Source: a bacterium (GTDB lineage Bacteria; Hinthialibacterota; Hinthialibacteria; OLB16). From it: 64,000 bases of DNA. The stretch spans positions 184,597-248,596 of the forward strand of contig JAJVIK010000011.1 in NCBI GenBank assembly GCA_022072055.1. The letters are read 5' to 3'. Position 1 is the stretch's first letter; each line of letters begins with the position of its first letter. The position numbers and the translations under genes were made by a program. This document shows, in pieces, positions 9,201-18,500 of this stretch. The notes beneath the pieces were generated by a model. That model had not been told where the DNA came from, did no database searches, and saw nothing but the letters and a program-made list of their open reading frames with translations.

Positions 9201-10287
9201 GCACCTTCTCAATGGGGGGGTCGGGAGTGAACTCCCAGAGCGGCGGACGCCAAGCGGTGAGCTGTTTCTCCGCCTTTCCGCGCCGGCCGATTCTCTCTTC
9301 CTCCTGAACCGAGATCGGGCGCGCGACCACTTTGCCGTCGAGAGCCGAATACGCCACCCCGCCGCTCAGGACCGGAAGGTCCACCACATCCTTGCCGCGC
9401 TCGATCAGGTCCCCCTTCGCCAAGTCAAAAAGGATGTCGTGATTCAAGAACCAGGAGTCCCCCGCCGCGACTTGGTAGCCCCCGGTTCCTTTGCCGTGGT
9501 TGGCATCGAAGTAGCGTTGCTCTCCGGTCTTTGAATCATAGGCCGCCGGGACCGACCGCCCTCCCGGAACAAGCAAGGTGTCCCCGGAAAGAACCAGATA
9601 CCCCTGTGGCGCGATCCCCGCGAAGGCCGGGCTGCTGTGGGGTTGGGTGATGTAGGTCGAACCCACGCCGCTGTTGCACCAGATCGACTTCCCGGTCTCG
9701 GCATCCACGGCGTGGATAAAGATCCCCATGAAGGGCCAGATGCCCGCCGTGAAGTACACAACTCCATCCCTGACCACCGGAGCGCCACGCGCGGGCCAGA
9801 GAGAGATCAGGCGGTGATTGCCGATTCCCAGGCGCTCCTCCGGCGCGCCTCGGAAACGCCAAAGCAGTTCGCCTGAATCGAGTTTGAGACAATACAGATA
9901 GCCGTCATCGGAAACCAGAAAAACCTTGCCGTTGGCCACGGATGGCGCGAAGCGAACCGGGCCATCGGCGTGAAAGGACCATCGTTGCTCCCCCGTCCCC
10001 ACGTCGTAAGCTGTCAGTGAATCGGTGACATTCGAGGGAACCAGGAGCAGACCCCCGGCACAGACCGGCTGATACGAGGTGTCGAACAGCAGGCTGGTCT
10101 GATCCTCGGGCCACGCGGGCATCGGCGGCGGGAGGGTTCGGGTCCAGGCCAGGGTCAGCTTCTCCGGAAGGGCTTCCAAGGTGGAGCCCGATCGTAAAAC
10201 ATCCGCTCGCCACATCGGCCAGTCGGCGGCGTGGCCGTTCCGTCCAAGCAGGACCGCCAGGATCAATAGAGATTTGATTCCCTTCAT
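6280..10287 (-). CDS. Giant exported PQQ-like beta-propeller protein with embedded methyltransferase-like domain and malectin-like C-terminus
   Basis: 1335 residues with a signal peptide (MKGIKSLLILAVLLG...). Residues about 20-430 are PQQ/BamB-like propeller repeats (LTAYDVGTGEQRWSF, LYCLKLDSGELLWRF, IHAVDAETGKSIW). Residues about 455-590 look like a Rossmann SAM-methyltransferase core (YALVFGLGDGSLAEELA, LIAFDSDPTKV, ANLIVVEGQDAATGEL, LRPYGGTVCLP). A second propeller follows (LRAVDVYTGRLLWEKSL, LVAMDRHTGKILWSRR, LLALDALSGEPVW). The last 100 residues (TYTVKLYFAEPEA, RVMDVFLQGRKVL, LSGVEILPE) resemble malectin-type carbohydrate binding. Its ATG overlaps the stop of the upstream membrane protein by 4 bases. 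Proteins of this architecture occur in planctomycete-like bacteria; function is unknown. Confidence 0.82.
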   Translation of the reverse strand: MKGIKSLLILAVLLGRNGHAADWPMWRADVLRSGSTLEALPEKLTLAWTRTLPPPMPAWPEDQTSLLFDTSYQPVCAGGLLLVPSNVTDSLTAYDVGTGEQRWSFHADGPVRFAPSVANGKVFLVSDDGYLYCLKLDSGELLWRFRGAPEERLGIGNHRLISLWPARGAPVVRDGVVYFTAGIWPFMGIFIHAVDAETGKSIWCNSGVGSTYITQPHSSPAFAGIAPQGYLVLSGDTLLVPGGRSVPAAYDSKTGEQRYFDANHGKGTGGYQVAAGDSWFLNHDILFDLAKGDLIERGKDVVDLPVLSGGVAYSALDGKVVARPISVQEEERIGRRGKAEKQLTAWRPPLWEFTPDPPIEKVHLAAGNRLYGGAPGIVMALEIPPEGGQPRVAWTERIEGEPWSMIASDGRLFVVTRDGGIHCFAGASISQVVRHDPPGSSNPDRSDSTGHARAAGILEETDQREGYALVFGLGDGSLAEELANRSNLHLIAFDSDPTKVSGFRERMAARDLYGRRASAIARDPWEMLLPPYVANLIVVEGQDAATGELSSDRIRTLFESLRPYGGTVCLPQSSAKAVQEAESEGAEVESKGDWILLRRPGPLPGSAPWTHQYADSSNSVVSRDTLVKAPLGVLWFGGPSHQGILPRHGHGPSEQVIGGRLFIEGPDMLRAVDVYTGRLLWEKSLPGVGAKYDETAHQPGANATGANYVSLEDGIYIIHGKECLRLDPASGEVLSRFVVPSEEDPSETEEWGFLNARDNVLLAATSPSAFDTDIEFHPDEFRKVSDEDRAKVTEWVERASGKPLESDDFEKVVDTLSDLLGDPHFSERLSLEGDGASKSETARARIADYLKAHPAPPRNDNLLKSLNRALVEAIVPDMRARAIKVGGWVASGISSRRLVAMDRHTGKILWSRRARHAFIHNSIILGGGKVFCLDRLPDFVVKSLERRGKSPDGDFELLALDALSGEPVWSNQEEVFGTWLGYSEAKDILVQATRFSRDMLPEPNERICAFLGTDGALLWDRNIEYGGPCMLHGETLITQGFSMDLRTGEEKMRENPLTGESEPWTFERNYGCNYAVAGQCLLTFRSAAAGFYDLERDGGTGNLGGFRSGCTSNLIPADGVLNAPDYTRTCICTYQLQTSLALVHMPEVETWTFTTFKSAGSQPIRRVGLNLGAPGDRVAEDGTLWLDYPSVGGSSPDVPVELKPKEVRWFRHHATTLSGEGHAWVNASGAEGISELQVPLGAEGGSDRTYTVKLYFAEPEAAQPGERVMDVFLQGRKVLDRLDIAAEAGGCLKGIVKEVKGAKLNGSLKISFAKADPNVPLEPVLSGVEILPEGW

Positions 10288-11270
10288 AGAGCTCGTTCCC
10301 TCTGAAAGATGAATATTGCGCCGATTAAGACGATTCCGGACAGGATGGCCAATGTCAGAAGAAGAGTGCGAAGCGCCACGCCTTGTCCGGGCGAAGGAGC
10401 GCCGCTCGCGCTCGCCGAAGGGGCCTCCACCTCCTCAAGCATGGTCTTCACGGCCGAGTTCCAATCCGCCGCGAGGAGGAGATCGAATCCGGGGTTCAGG
10501 TCCTTGACCTGACACGAGCAAGGTCCCACCACAAAGCGGCACGCCTCCTCGATGTTTCGTGGGGTGATTCCCTCCCCGACCAAGGCATAGAGGATTCTCC
10601 CGCGCCCAAAGATTGGGAACGCCATCGGCGACCCGGCATATTCCTCGCTGTCCAAATCCTCTTCGCTGGCGAGCAGGGATCGAACGAGGAAGTCCTCAGC
10701 GGGATCGGACCGGGAAACTCGAAGCACCGAAAACTCAGGATGCTCCGCGACTGTGTCGGGAGTGGCGGGATCCACCGGTAACGTGAGCTCCCCTTCCAAC
10801 CGGTCAAGTTCGCTCTCCAGGAGCGCGGCGATCGCCCCGTTCCATTCGGGCGAGGCGCCTTCGAGGAGCACCCACACCGCCGCTTGGCCGGAAAAGAGCC
10901 GATCCACGATCTGCCGCCTGGCCGTGGAATGGACAACTCTTTCGAGGTCCGCGCGCTCCATGGGGCCGGACCACAGCGGAGCCGCGCCGGCGCCGCAGGG
11001 TGCATGAATCTCCACGACCGAGGCAGACCCCGCGCCCTCATCCGCCTTGGCTTCGAGGTTCATGTTCATCGGGACGCGTGAAAATCCTTGAAGCCACTCC
11101 TCCATGTCCGTGCTATCCCCACGAGGGACCATCAACCGGTAGGAGTCAGGGGGCCAGAACTCGAGGGCGTAACGAAAGACCGGAATGCTACAGGCCCCGG
11201 AGGCTTCGGACAGAGTCAAGACAAGAAGGGGAAATCCCCGCACGAAATGGGTGAGGCTCCCCTTTCGCAT
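10284..11270 (-). CDS. Unknown exported protein with C-terminal membrane anchor
   Basis: 328 residues. An N-terminal signal segment (FVRGFPLLVLTLSEASGACS) precedes the block CSIPVFRYALEFWPPDSYRL, which I recall as a conserved start of uncharacterised proteins in PVC-type bacteria. The body has thioredoxin-like alternation (VWVLLEGASPEWNGAIAALL, FSVLRVSR, FPIFGRGRILYALVG) but no CxxC pair in the usual place; paired Cys occur in GPCSCQV. A single hydrophobic helix near the C-terminus (LLLTLAILSGIVLIGAIFIF) plus basic tail gives an inner-membrane anchor with the body outside. Start of the next gene overlaps its stop (ATGA), so it is translationally coupled to the giant PQQ-propeller protein and probably works with it. 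Confidence 0.72.
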   Translation of the reverse strand: MRKGSLTHFVRGFPLLVLTLSEASGACSIPVFRYALEFWPPDSYRLMVPRGDSTDMEEWLQGFSRVPMNMNLEAKADEGAGSASVVEIHAPCGAGAAPLWSGPMERADLERVVHSTARRQIVDRLFSGQAAVWVLLEGASPEWNGAIAALLESELDRLEGELTLPVDPATPDTVAEHPEFSVLRVSRSDPAEDFLVRSLLASEEDLDSEEYAGSPMAFPIFGRGRILYALVGEGITPRNIEEACRFVVGPCSCQVKDLNPGFDLLLAADWNSAVKTMLEEVEAPSASASGAPSPGQGVALRTLLLTLAILSGIVLIGAIFIFQRERAL

Positions 11271-11281
11271 GGTGGCGGCCC

Positions 11282-11635
11282 TCAGGACCCGCGAGGATCG
11301 GCCGCTTCACCGATCTCGAAAATATCGTTCAGGTGCGCGGAAAGGAGAATATGGCGGATCAAACGCCGGGGGTTTGAGATTTTGAGGTCGGCCCCATGAG
11401 CGCGGACTGTCTGGTGAATCGGCACCATCTCGGCAATTCCCGCTGAATCGATGTAGCTGACCCCCTCCAGGTCCACATCAATGGTCTTGATTCCGCCATC
11501 GAGGACTCGGGACACCTCCGAATGGAAGCGCCTGACCTCGCTTCCCGCGAGCTTGCCGGAAAGACGCATGAGCACGGCGCCGGGAATTCGGCCGTGGGTT
11601 TCCGCCGACACCTCCAGGAGTTCCCGCTCTTCCAT
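11282..11635 (-). CDS. STAS-domain protein (anti-sigma-factor antagonist type)
   Basis: 117 residues, single STAS domain. The motif GVSYIDSAGIAEM contains Ser64, the residue phosphorylated by a kinase in SpoIIAA/RsbV-type antagonists. Such proteins bind an anti-sigma kinase and release a sigma factor, or act in other partner-switching modules. The gene lies 18 bases downstream of a second, similar STAS gene and 11 bases upstream of the membrane-anchored unknown protein, all on the minus strand, so it may be part of one long transcript. No RsbW-type kinase or PP2C phosphatase is seen in the window, so partners are unknown. Confidence 0.86.
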   Translation of the reverse strand: MEERELLEVSAETHGRIPGAVLMRLSGKLAGSEVRRFHSEVSRVLDGGIKTIDVDLEGVSYIDSAGIAEMVPIHQTVRAHGADLKISNPRRLIRHILLSAHLNDIFEIGEAADPRGS

Positions 11636-11653
11636 GGGCTTGTGGTTATCTTA

Positions 11654-12013
11654 TCAGACCGGAGAGCGTTCTTCGACCGCGAACTCAAGGACAGTGTCGA
11701 GATGGGAGGAGACGAACAGATGACGGATGAACTTCCGAGTGTTGACAATCCGCATCCTTCCGCCGGCGTTTGTGAACAGCTGGTGGACGGGAAGGAAAGC
11801 GGCAAGACCCGCGGAATCCAAGTATGAAAGCCCCGCAAGGTCCAATTCCAGTACGCGAACGCCGGACTGAAGGACCCGCCCCATTTCATTCTGGAATTGC
11901 TTCACATGCGGCCAGGTCAATTGGCCGGCGAGGGAGACTCGCCCTTCCCCAGGTGGAAAACTTTCATTTGATATCGAGATTTTTAGACCCCGGTCTTGCT
12001 CGTGAACCGCCAC
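11654..12013 (-). CDS. STAS-domain protein, second copy
   Basis: 119 residues from a GTG start preceded by GAGGGAG. Single STAS domain with the motif GLSYLDSAGLAAFL; Ser67 is the putative phosphorylation site. It is clearly related to the adjacent STAS protein: both share the order of a first strand, a SAGL/SAGI loop and a C-terminal RKFIRH or RRLIRH segment, suggesting tandem duplication followed by divergence. First gene of the minus-strand set that runs to 5062. A role in partner switching or in controlling the downstream exported proteins is possible but not shown. Confidence 0.85.
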   Translation of the reverse strand: MAVHEQDRGLKISISNESFPPGEGRVSLAGQLTWPHVKQFQNEMGRVLQSGVRVLELDLAGLSYLDSAGLAAFLPVHQLFTNAGGRMRIVNTRKFIRHLFVSSHLDTVLEFAVEERSPV

Positions 12014-12097
12014 GTCGTCGAACCTACTCCCTCATGATTTTACTGGAATGATGCCTTGAAGGGGTTCCCCTGCCAACCCCCTTTCAGAGGGATTCTC

Positions 12098-12187
12098 ATG
12101 AAGACCTTGGTTTCTTCCATCTTGGGGGGTATACTCTTTTCATTCGTGGCTAGTCGGGGGCGCTGCTTCCAACCGAGGGGGGAGTGA
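12098..12187 (+). CDS. Possible short leader peptide, signal-peptide-like
   Basis: 29 codons, ATG preceded by AGAGGG with 6-base spacing. The peptide begins MKTLVSSILGGILFSFVASRG, which resembles a signal peptide or single membrane helix, then stops at TGA 60 bases before the TolC gene, in another frame. It might be a translated leader that couples to tolC (whose own start has no clear ribosome site), a relic of an older start of tolC, or chance. Not a recognised family. Confidence 0.22.
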   Translation: MKTLVSSILGGILFSFVASRGRCFQPRGE

Positions 12188-12246
12188 TGACAGCGTGGGG
12201 CCACTGAGGCAGTTGGGGTGGAAGCAGTCGCAGGGGGTGTGGGTGT

Positions 12247-14094
12247 ATGGTTTTCTTTTGTGGTGGTGCCGGGGCCGAAAGCCGCGCGAGCGCGCTGGCG
12301 TTTGTCTTGTGTGTCGTTGTCCCCGCAAGTTTCTCCGCGGATCCGGTGGACCCCTCCCCAGCTGAGGTGGGGGCGCTCTCTTCAGCTGCGACGATTCCGC
12401 CTTCCGTGGCCGCGAATTCACCCTCAACCGTGACAAGCGCCTTGGCCACTCGCCCGGAGGCCTCATGGCCCACATCCTCCGGTGACACCGAGTCCCCGTT
12501 GATTGATCCGTTCATCAAACTACCGCTCCATCTCCACGATGCCACCAGCACCTCCCAGCTCATGGCTCAGACTCAGGCCATCATTGACGCCACCACGATT
12601 CATGTGCCCGCCGGTTCGCGGCCTGTTCACTTGGTGGATGTGGTGCAGGAGACCCTCGCGAAGAACTTGACGCTCATGCGCGAGCGGCTTTCCCCCCTAA
12701 TCGAGAACACCAACATTGAGGTGGCCTGGGCGGAGTTCGATCCGGTGGGCACGGCGCAGATCAGCATCGGGGAAACGCGCACCCCTCGGGCGGGATTCTT
12801 CAGCGGGAATATCGGTGGAGGGGGAGCCGTGACCATCGCCAAGGTCAAGGAGAACTTCTTCGGTTTGAACTCCCCCACCGAAGGAGAGCCGGGGCTGATG
12901 GTGTCTCGGAAGTTGACCACGGGCACGGAGGCTTCGCTCGGAGTGGGCGTGAACCGTCAGGACAGCAGTGTCAGCTTTTTCCAGCCATTCGATCAGGAAT
13001 ACCATGTCGGTGGGACCTTTGCCCTCATTCACCCCCTGATGCGAGGGTCTGGCGAGCTGGTGAACCTGGTTCAGGTTCGGCTCAACTACAACGCCAAGCG
13101 AATTTCCGAGATCGCCCTGCGGCAACTGTCACTGGATGTCCTGAAGGCCGCTCACGAGTACTACTGGAACTTGGTTTTCGCGCGGATCAACCTGGCCATC
13201 ACCCAGCAGTCGCTCGCGCTCGCGGCGGACTTGCTCCGCGAGAACCGGATTCGCTACAAGTACGGAGACCTTGTGATCGTGGAGGTCTTGGAGGCCGAGG
13301 CCGGTGTCAAACTGCGCGAGAAGGATGTGATCCAGGCCGAAAACGAACTCGAAAACGCCATGGACAGGATTCGGGAGCTGGTCTCCCTCAATCGGAAGCT
13401 CCCGGACTGGCAGGCGCCTCTGGTTCCGGTCGATCCTCCGGTGTTCCAGCCGGTGATTGTCGAACCCACGCTGTCCCTGTCGGTGGCGCTTCAGAAAAGC
13501 CCCCGAATCCAGGACGCCAAGGTTCGATTGGACAACTCGCGCGAGCAGCAGATTCTTGCCCAGGACGCCTATCGTCCGGGTCTCGACCTGACCGGATCGG
13601 TGAGTGAGTCCGGACTGGGCGAAAACCTGAACCAAAGTAACAGCGAGCTCAGCACCTTTGATTACACCTCTTGGAATGTGGGGATCAATTTCAACATGCC
13701 GCTCTACAGGCGCGCCGAGCGAGCGGGGATCCTAGCCAGCAATTACTCGCACCGTCAGGCTCAGCTTGATTTGATGAACACGGAGCAGGAGGTCACCTAC
13801 GAGCACCGCGCGGCGGTCCGGAACATCGAAACCCTTCGCCGTCAGGTCGAAGCCTCCATGGCCTCGGTTCGGGCGGAAAAGGACCGTCTTGAAAAGCAGA
13901 AGATCAGCCACGAGCAGGGGATCACCACCTCGCATGACCTCCTGGAGGTTCAGGAAGCCTTCGCCCAGGCCCAGAAGACCGAGATTGGGGCCATTGTGGA
14001 GTACTACATCTCGCTGATCGAACTGGAGCGGGTCCGGGGGACCTTGCTTGAGAATCTTGGGTTTGAGCTGGTTCCCCACGAGGGACCCCGGTAA
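12247..14094 (+). CDS. TolC-family outer membrane efflux protein
   Basis: 615 residues. A hydrophobic signal region (ALAFVLCVVVPASFSADP) is followed by about 80 residues rich in Pro, Ser and Thr, then the outer-membrane efflux protein domain: two repeats of long helices and short beta strands (LVDVVQETLAKNLTLMRERLSP, LRQLSLDVLKAAHEYYW; second half LSLSVALQKSPRIQDAKVRL and HRQAQLDLMNTEQEVTYEH). Forms the trimeric channel through which the following membrane fusion protein and RND pump export their substrate. The N-terminal Pro/Ser-rich region is longer than usual. ATG is the first start after an in-frame TGA at 12205, but the ribosome site is weak. First gene of a three-gene efflux operon. Confidence 0.9.
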   Translation: MVFFCGGAGAESRASALAFVLCVVVPASFSADPVDPSPAEVGALSSAATIPPSVAANSPSTVTSALATRPEASWPTSSGDTESPLIDPFIKLPLHLHDATSTSQLMAQTQAIIDATTIHVPAGSRPVHLVDVVQETLAKNLTLMRERLSPLIENTNIEVAWAEFDPVGTAQISIGETRTPRAGFFSGNIGGGGAVTIAKVKENFFGLNSPTEGEPGLMVSRKLTTGTEASLGVGVNRQDSSVSFFQPFDQEYHVGGTFALIHPLMRGSGELVNLVQVRLNYNAKRISEIALRQLSLDVLKAAHEYYWNLVFARINLAITQQSLALAADLLRENRIRYKYGDLVIVEVLEAEAGVKLREKDVIQAENELENAMDRIRELVSLNRKLPDWQAPLVPVDPPVFQPVIVEPTLSLSVALQKSPRIQDAKVRLDNSREQQILAQDAYRPGLDLTGSVSESGLGENLNQSNSELSTFDYTSWNVGINFNMPLYRRAERAGILASNYSHRQAQLDLMNTEQEVTYEHRAAVRNIETLRRQVEASMASVRAEKDRLEKQKISHEQGITTSHDLLEVQEAFAQAQKTEIGAIVEYYISLIELERVRGTLLENLGFELVPHEGPR

Positions 14095-14164
14095 ACCGCG
14101 GTCGAGTTCAACTTAAACGGTTCTTCTGGCATGTTTGTGAGCGCGTCGCTATACTGATGGTTGC

Positions 14165-15586
14165 GTGTCTGATTTTGTGAGGGGACAAGCCGAGGATCAG
14201 AGGCAACGCGCCCGATTTAGCTCATCCAACCCCGTGAACCCACAACCCTTCTTTCCCAAATGTTGGAGCAAGGCCTCGTTTCCGGACTCCCTCGGGGGAA
14301 ACTCGCTCCGCCGGCTTGCCATCCTGGCGCTGGCGGCGATGATGATGGGCTGCTCCGAGAAAGCGCCCCCGCCCCCCACCGAGCCAACCCCCAAAGTTCG
14401 AGTTCTAAAGGTCGAACCGACTGTCGTGGAACCCACTTTGGAGGTGACGGGGACAGTCATCAGCCAGGAAATTGCGCGGGTTCACCCCGAGGTTTCAGGC
14501 AGTCTCCTCCGGGTTCACGTGCGTGAGGGGGACAAGGTTCAAGCGGGCGATACACTGGCTGAGATCGACCCACGGACTTTCCAGCTCAATCTGGATGTAG
14601 CCACAGCCGAACGACTCAAGGCTCAGACGGAATACAATCGCATTTCTCGCGGATACAGGCCCGAAGACATCGAGGCCCAGCGGGGCAAATTCCGCAATGC
14701 TCTCGCATGGTATGAACTCGAACTCTCAAACCTGGATAGGAATCGGAAGCTGAACGAGTCCGGAGTCATGACCCCCAAGGAGTGGTCGGATTTTCTGCAG
14801 AAGCTGACTGCTCAGAAGGCGCTTGTGGAGAGCGCTTCCTCGGAGTTGGTGAAGATGGAGGCGGGGTATGAATCCTACGACATCGCCGGCGCCAGCGCCG
14901 CTCTTCGCTTGGCGACAGCCCGCGAGGAGCTCGCCCAGAGGGACCTTGAGCGGACTCGCTTGAAGTCCCCCATCAGCGGGGTCATCACCAAGCGATTGGT
15001 GGAAGTCGGCCAGCTGGTTTCCCCCAGTCTCGAACTCTTCGAGGTCCAGGATCCCAAGCGGCTTTGGTTGCTTGCGGAAGTGGGTGAAAAACATGCTGCC
15101 CAGGTGGCGCCGGGGCAGAAGGCGACCTTGAGGCCCGACAACGGGTTTGGCGAGGCGCCTGGGTGGGTGGACCGTGTGGGTGGGGCGCTCAGCCCGCAAA
15201 CCCATTCCCTTCAGGTCTGGTTGTCCTGGGAATCGGACAACGCATTGCCGCCGATTGGGGTTTTCGCGCGCGGGGTGATTGACCTCCCGGACATTCCGGA
15301 CACCTACAAGCTCCGCCGGGAGTGGGTTCACATGTCGGAGGGAGTCCACTTTGTCTGGGAGGTGCGCGAGAAGACCCTGCATCAGCGTCCGGTCACCCTC
15401 GGCGAAGACCGTGGCGATCAGGTATGTGTCGCGGAAGGGCTCGAGCCGGGCGTGCTGGTCGTGGTGACCCCTCCCAGCAACTTCCGTGAGGGGATCGCGG
15501 TCCTTTCGGAGCCCTACCTCCCCCCCGCGAACGGCCATCCGAGCGACAGCCAGTTGCTCTCCCAATCCCGACTTCGGACCGAGTAG
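14165..15586 (+). CDS. RND efflux periplasmic adaptor (membrane fusion lipoprotein)
   Basis: 473 residues as drawn from a GTG; the start is uncertain because neither this GTG nor the ones at 14177 and 14234 has a clear ribosome site. The hydrophobic segment LAILALAAMMMGC ends in a lipobox Cys, giving an inner-membrane-anchored lipoprotein. Domains: biotinyl/lipoyl-like half motifs (PEVSGSLLRVHVREGDKVQAGDTLAEID and LKSPISGVITKRLVEVGQLV) flanking an alpha-helical hairpin (residues about 130-260), then beta-barrel and membrane-proximal domains (VTLGEDRGDQVCVAEGLEPG). HlyD/AcrA family. Sits between TolC and the RND pump; links the two across the periplasm. Confidence 0.9.
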   Translation: MSDFVRGQAEDQRQRARFSSSNPVNPQPFFPKCWSKASFPDSLGGNSLRRLAILALAAMMMGCSEKAPPPPTEPTPKVRVLKVEPTVVEPTLEVTGTVISQEIARVHPEVSGSLLRVHVREGDKVQAGDTLAEIDPRTFQLNLDVATAERLKAQTEYNRISRGYRPEDIEAQRGKFRNALAWYELELSNLDRNRKLNESGVMTPKEWSDFLQKLTAQKALVESASSELVKMEAGYESYDIAGASAALRLATAREELAQRDLERTRLKSPISGVITKRLVEVGQLVSPSLELFEVQDPKRLWLLAEVGEKHAAQVAPGQKATLRPDNGFGEAPGWVDRVGGALSPQTHSLQVWLSWESDNALPPIGVFARGVIDLPDIPDTYKLRREWVHMSEGVHFVWEVREKTLHQRPVTLGEDRGDQVCVAEGLEPGVLVVVTPPSNFREGIAVLSEPYLPPANGHPSDSQLLSQSRLRTE

Positions 15587-15595
15587 CCCGACGCC

Positions 15596-18500
15596 ATGTA
15601 CGGCATCCCTCGGTTCTCCGTCACTCAGTCGGTGATGACCAATCTCCTCACGGGAATTGTCATCGTCACGGGCCTGGTGTCCGCATACCTGCTCCCACGC
15701 GAGCTTTTCCCGATGGTCTCAACCGATTTCGTGACGGTAGTGACCATTTATCCCAGGGCGTCCGCGGATGAAGTCGAGAAGACCATCACGGTTTTGATCG
15801 AGGAGGAGATTTCGGACGTCCGCGGGATCAAGACCCTCCGGAGCACCACGGTCGAAGGGCGGAGCGTCGTTGTCCTCGAGGTCGACCCCGACATCGAATC
15901 CTCCGCGAAAGTGGAGCGTGACGTTGAAAACGAAATCGACAAAATCCTCACGGACCTGCCCCGCGAAGCCGAGGAGCCGGTGGTCCGGGAGTTTGTGTTT
16001 GATTTCCCGATCATCAATGTCTCGGTCTCCGGCGCGGCGAGCGAGAAGGAGCTCAAGCTGGTCGCCGAGGGAATCCAGGATCACCTGAAAAGAGTCCCCG
16101 GGATCAGCGACGTATCCATCAGCGGCGAGCGCGAGGAGGAGCTGTGGGCTGAGATTGATCCGAATCGCCTCTATGGCTACGGCCTCACCTTGGAGGATGT
16201 TCGATTGGCGATCCAAATGGGCGGAATCGACCTCGCGGGTGGAGTAGCGCGCGCGACCGGTCGGGAATTCATTGTCCGAACCAAGATGCTCTATAACGAT
16301 CCCGAGGATCTCCGCCGGGTGGTGCTCAAGACCGATGGGGCCGGGGGACGAGTCCGGATCGCCGATATCGCGGATGTCCGCGACACCTTCGAGGAAGCGG
16401 TGGTCATCGGGCGCGCCGAGGGCGAGCGCTGTATCAACCTGGAGGTGAAGCAGCGGCCTGGGGGCGACTCGATCCGATTGGTGGACGCGGTCAAGGCGAC
16501 ACTGCGAGACGAAATCGAGCCCACTCTGCCCTATGGCGTGAGGGTTGGGCTGAATCGGGACATTTCGTTCATGGTCCGCGAGCGCCTCGAACTGCTTACC
16601 TCCAACGGCCTGATGGGCTTAGTGCTGTGTTTGCTCCTACTGAGGATGTTTCTCAATTCCCGCATGGCATTGATGACCGCGCTGGGAATCCCCTTCGCGC
16701 TCATGGCCACTCTCGCTCTGATGAGCTTCACAGACATCTCGCTCAACATGATTTCGATGTTCGCGCTGATCATGGTTCTGGGGATGCTTGTCGATGACGG
16801 CATCGTGGTTTGCGAAAATGTCTATCGCTATCGACAGATGGGAATCGACCCGATTACCGCTTCGATCAAGGGGGCCGGGGAGGTCTTCTGGTCGGTGGTC
16901 GGCGCGGTTTCCACCACGGTGGCGGCGTTCCTTCCCATCCTCTACATGACCGGGATCATGGGGAAGTTCTGCCGCCCGATCCCGATCGTGATTTCGATCG
17001 CGCTTGTGGCTTCCCTGTTCGAGGCCTTGATGGTCCTGCCGGTGCACCTCGCGGAATGGGGAAAACCCCGTGATTGGACTCGATTGACCAGGTTCAACGG
17101 CCCCTTCCTGAAGGCGTATCACAAGGGGGGGCTGGGGCGAATAAGCCAATCCCCCGCGCTGCTTCGTCCGTTGCTGTACCCCGTCAGTCTGTTTTTGACC
17201 GTGGTCTTCGCGGTCGCTTTTCCACTCCTCCAATCCTTGGTCTTGTTCATGCGGGGCGCGCAGTGGGTCGGTCGGACCTTCGACTCCTCGGCGGTTAGCC
17301 CGAATCAATGGTTCCCCCGATTCATGCGGACATACTATCGGACCTTGAACCGATGCTTGCGGAACCGTTACGCAATCCTGGTGGCGCTTCTCGGCATCAT
17401 CGGGGTGGTTGGAATCTCTTTGGGCATCGACTCCACCCCGGTGGATCCCACTCCCAGGGTGGTTTACCCGGCGTTGGTCTTGGCGGGAGTCCTGGTCTGC
17501 TTCGCCACCTTTGTCTTGTGCCTCCACAATCGGCTTTTTCATGTTGTCGTTCCGATCATGGTGGTGGTCGGAGGATTCGCCTTTTACACCATCGAACACA
17601 TGCGCTTTCAGCTTTTTAAGAACGACGATTTCAGCTTCTTCCTGATCAACGTGGAAATGCCGCCGGGGACTCGCCTGGAGGCGACCGAGAAGGCGATGGA
17701 GGACGTGGAACAGTACGTGATGGCCAAACCGAGGGAGTATGTGGACTCGATTGTCACCCGCGTGGGCATGATTGAGGAGGAAGGCGGAGTGATGAACATG
17801 GGGTCGCATAAGGGTCAGGTCTGGGTGGACCTGACCGAGGTGGATGAGCGTCCCGGAATCAGCGCGCAACAGATTCTGGACGACTTCCGCGATCACTTCC
17901 CCCCGATTGCCGGCGTGAGCTCCGTTCAATTCTTCGTGGACCAGGGAGGGCCGCCCCTGGGATCGCCGGTCACTTTCCGAGTGATGGGAGAGGACTATGC
18001 CGCTCTCCTTGCCGTCTCCGAGGAGGTCCAAGCATACCTCCGCACTCGCCCCGGAGTCCTCGACATCAAGGATGATTTCGAGTGGGGTAAGGAGGAGTTT
18101 CGAATTGACGTGGATGAAAAGAAGGCCGCCGACCTTGGACTGGAGGTTGTCGATGTGGCCCGCGAGGTCCGCAGCGCCTTCGCCGGGGGCCTTGCCACGA
18201 CCTTCGTGCGCGGCAAGGAGGATGTGGAGATCTACGTGAAGTTTCCCGAATCCTACCGGGTTTCCCCTCAGAACATTCATCTCATGAAGTTCCGGAACAA
18301 GACGGGCGGGCTGGTCCCCTTCGGCAGCGTGGCCTCGGTGATGTACGGCCAGAGCTATTCGGTCATCAACCGATGGAATCAGAAGCGCGCGGTGACCGTG
18401 ACCGCGGATGTGGACGAAAAGAACATCACCTCGCGAGAGATCAACCAGGAATTGCGGGAACGCTATGGCTACACCCACAAGACCGATCCGAAGGTCACCT

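Noticed and set aside
12180-12260. Frameshift linking the 29-codon ORF to tolC
   Set aside because: The tolC frame has its own signal-like hydrophobic start and an in-frame TGA upstream; no single shift gives a better protein.
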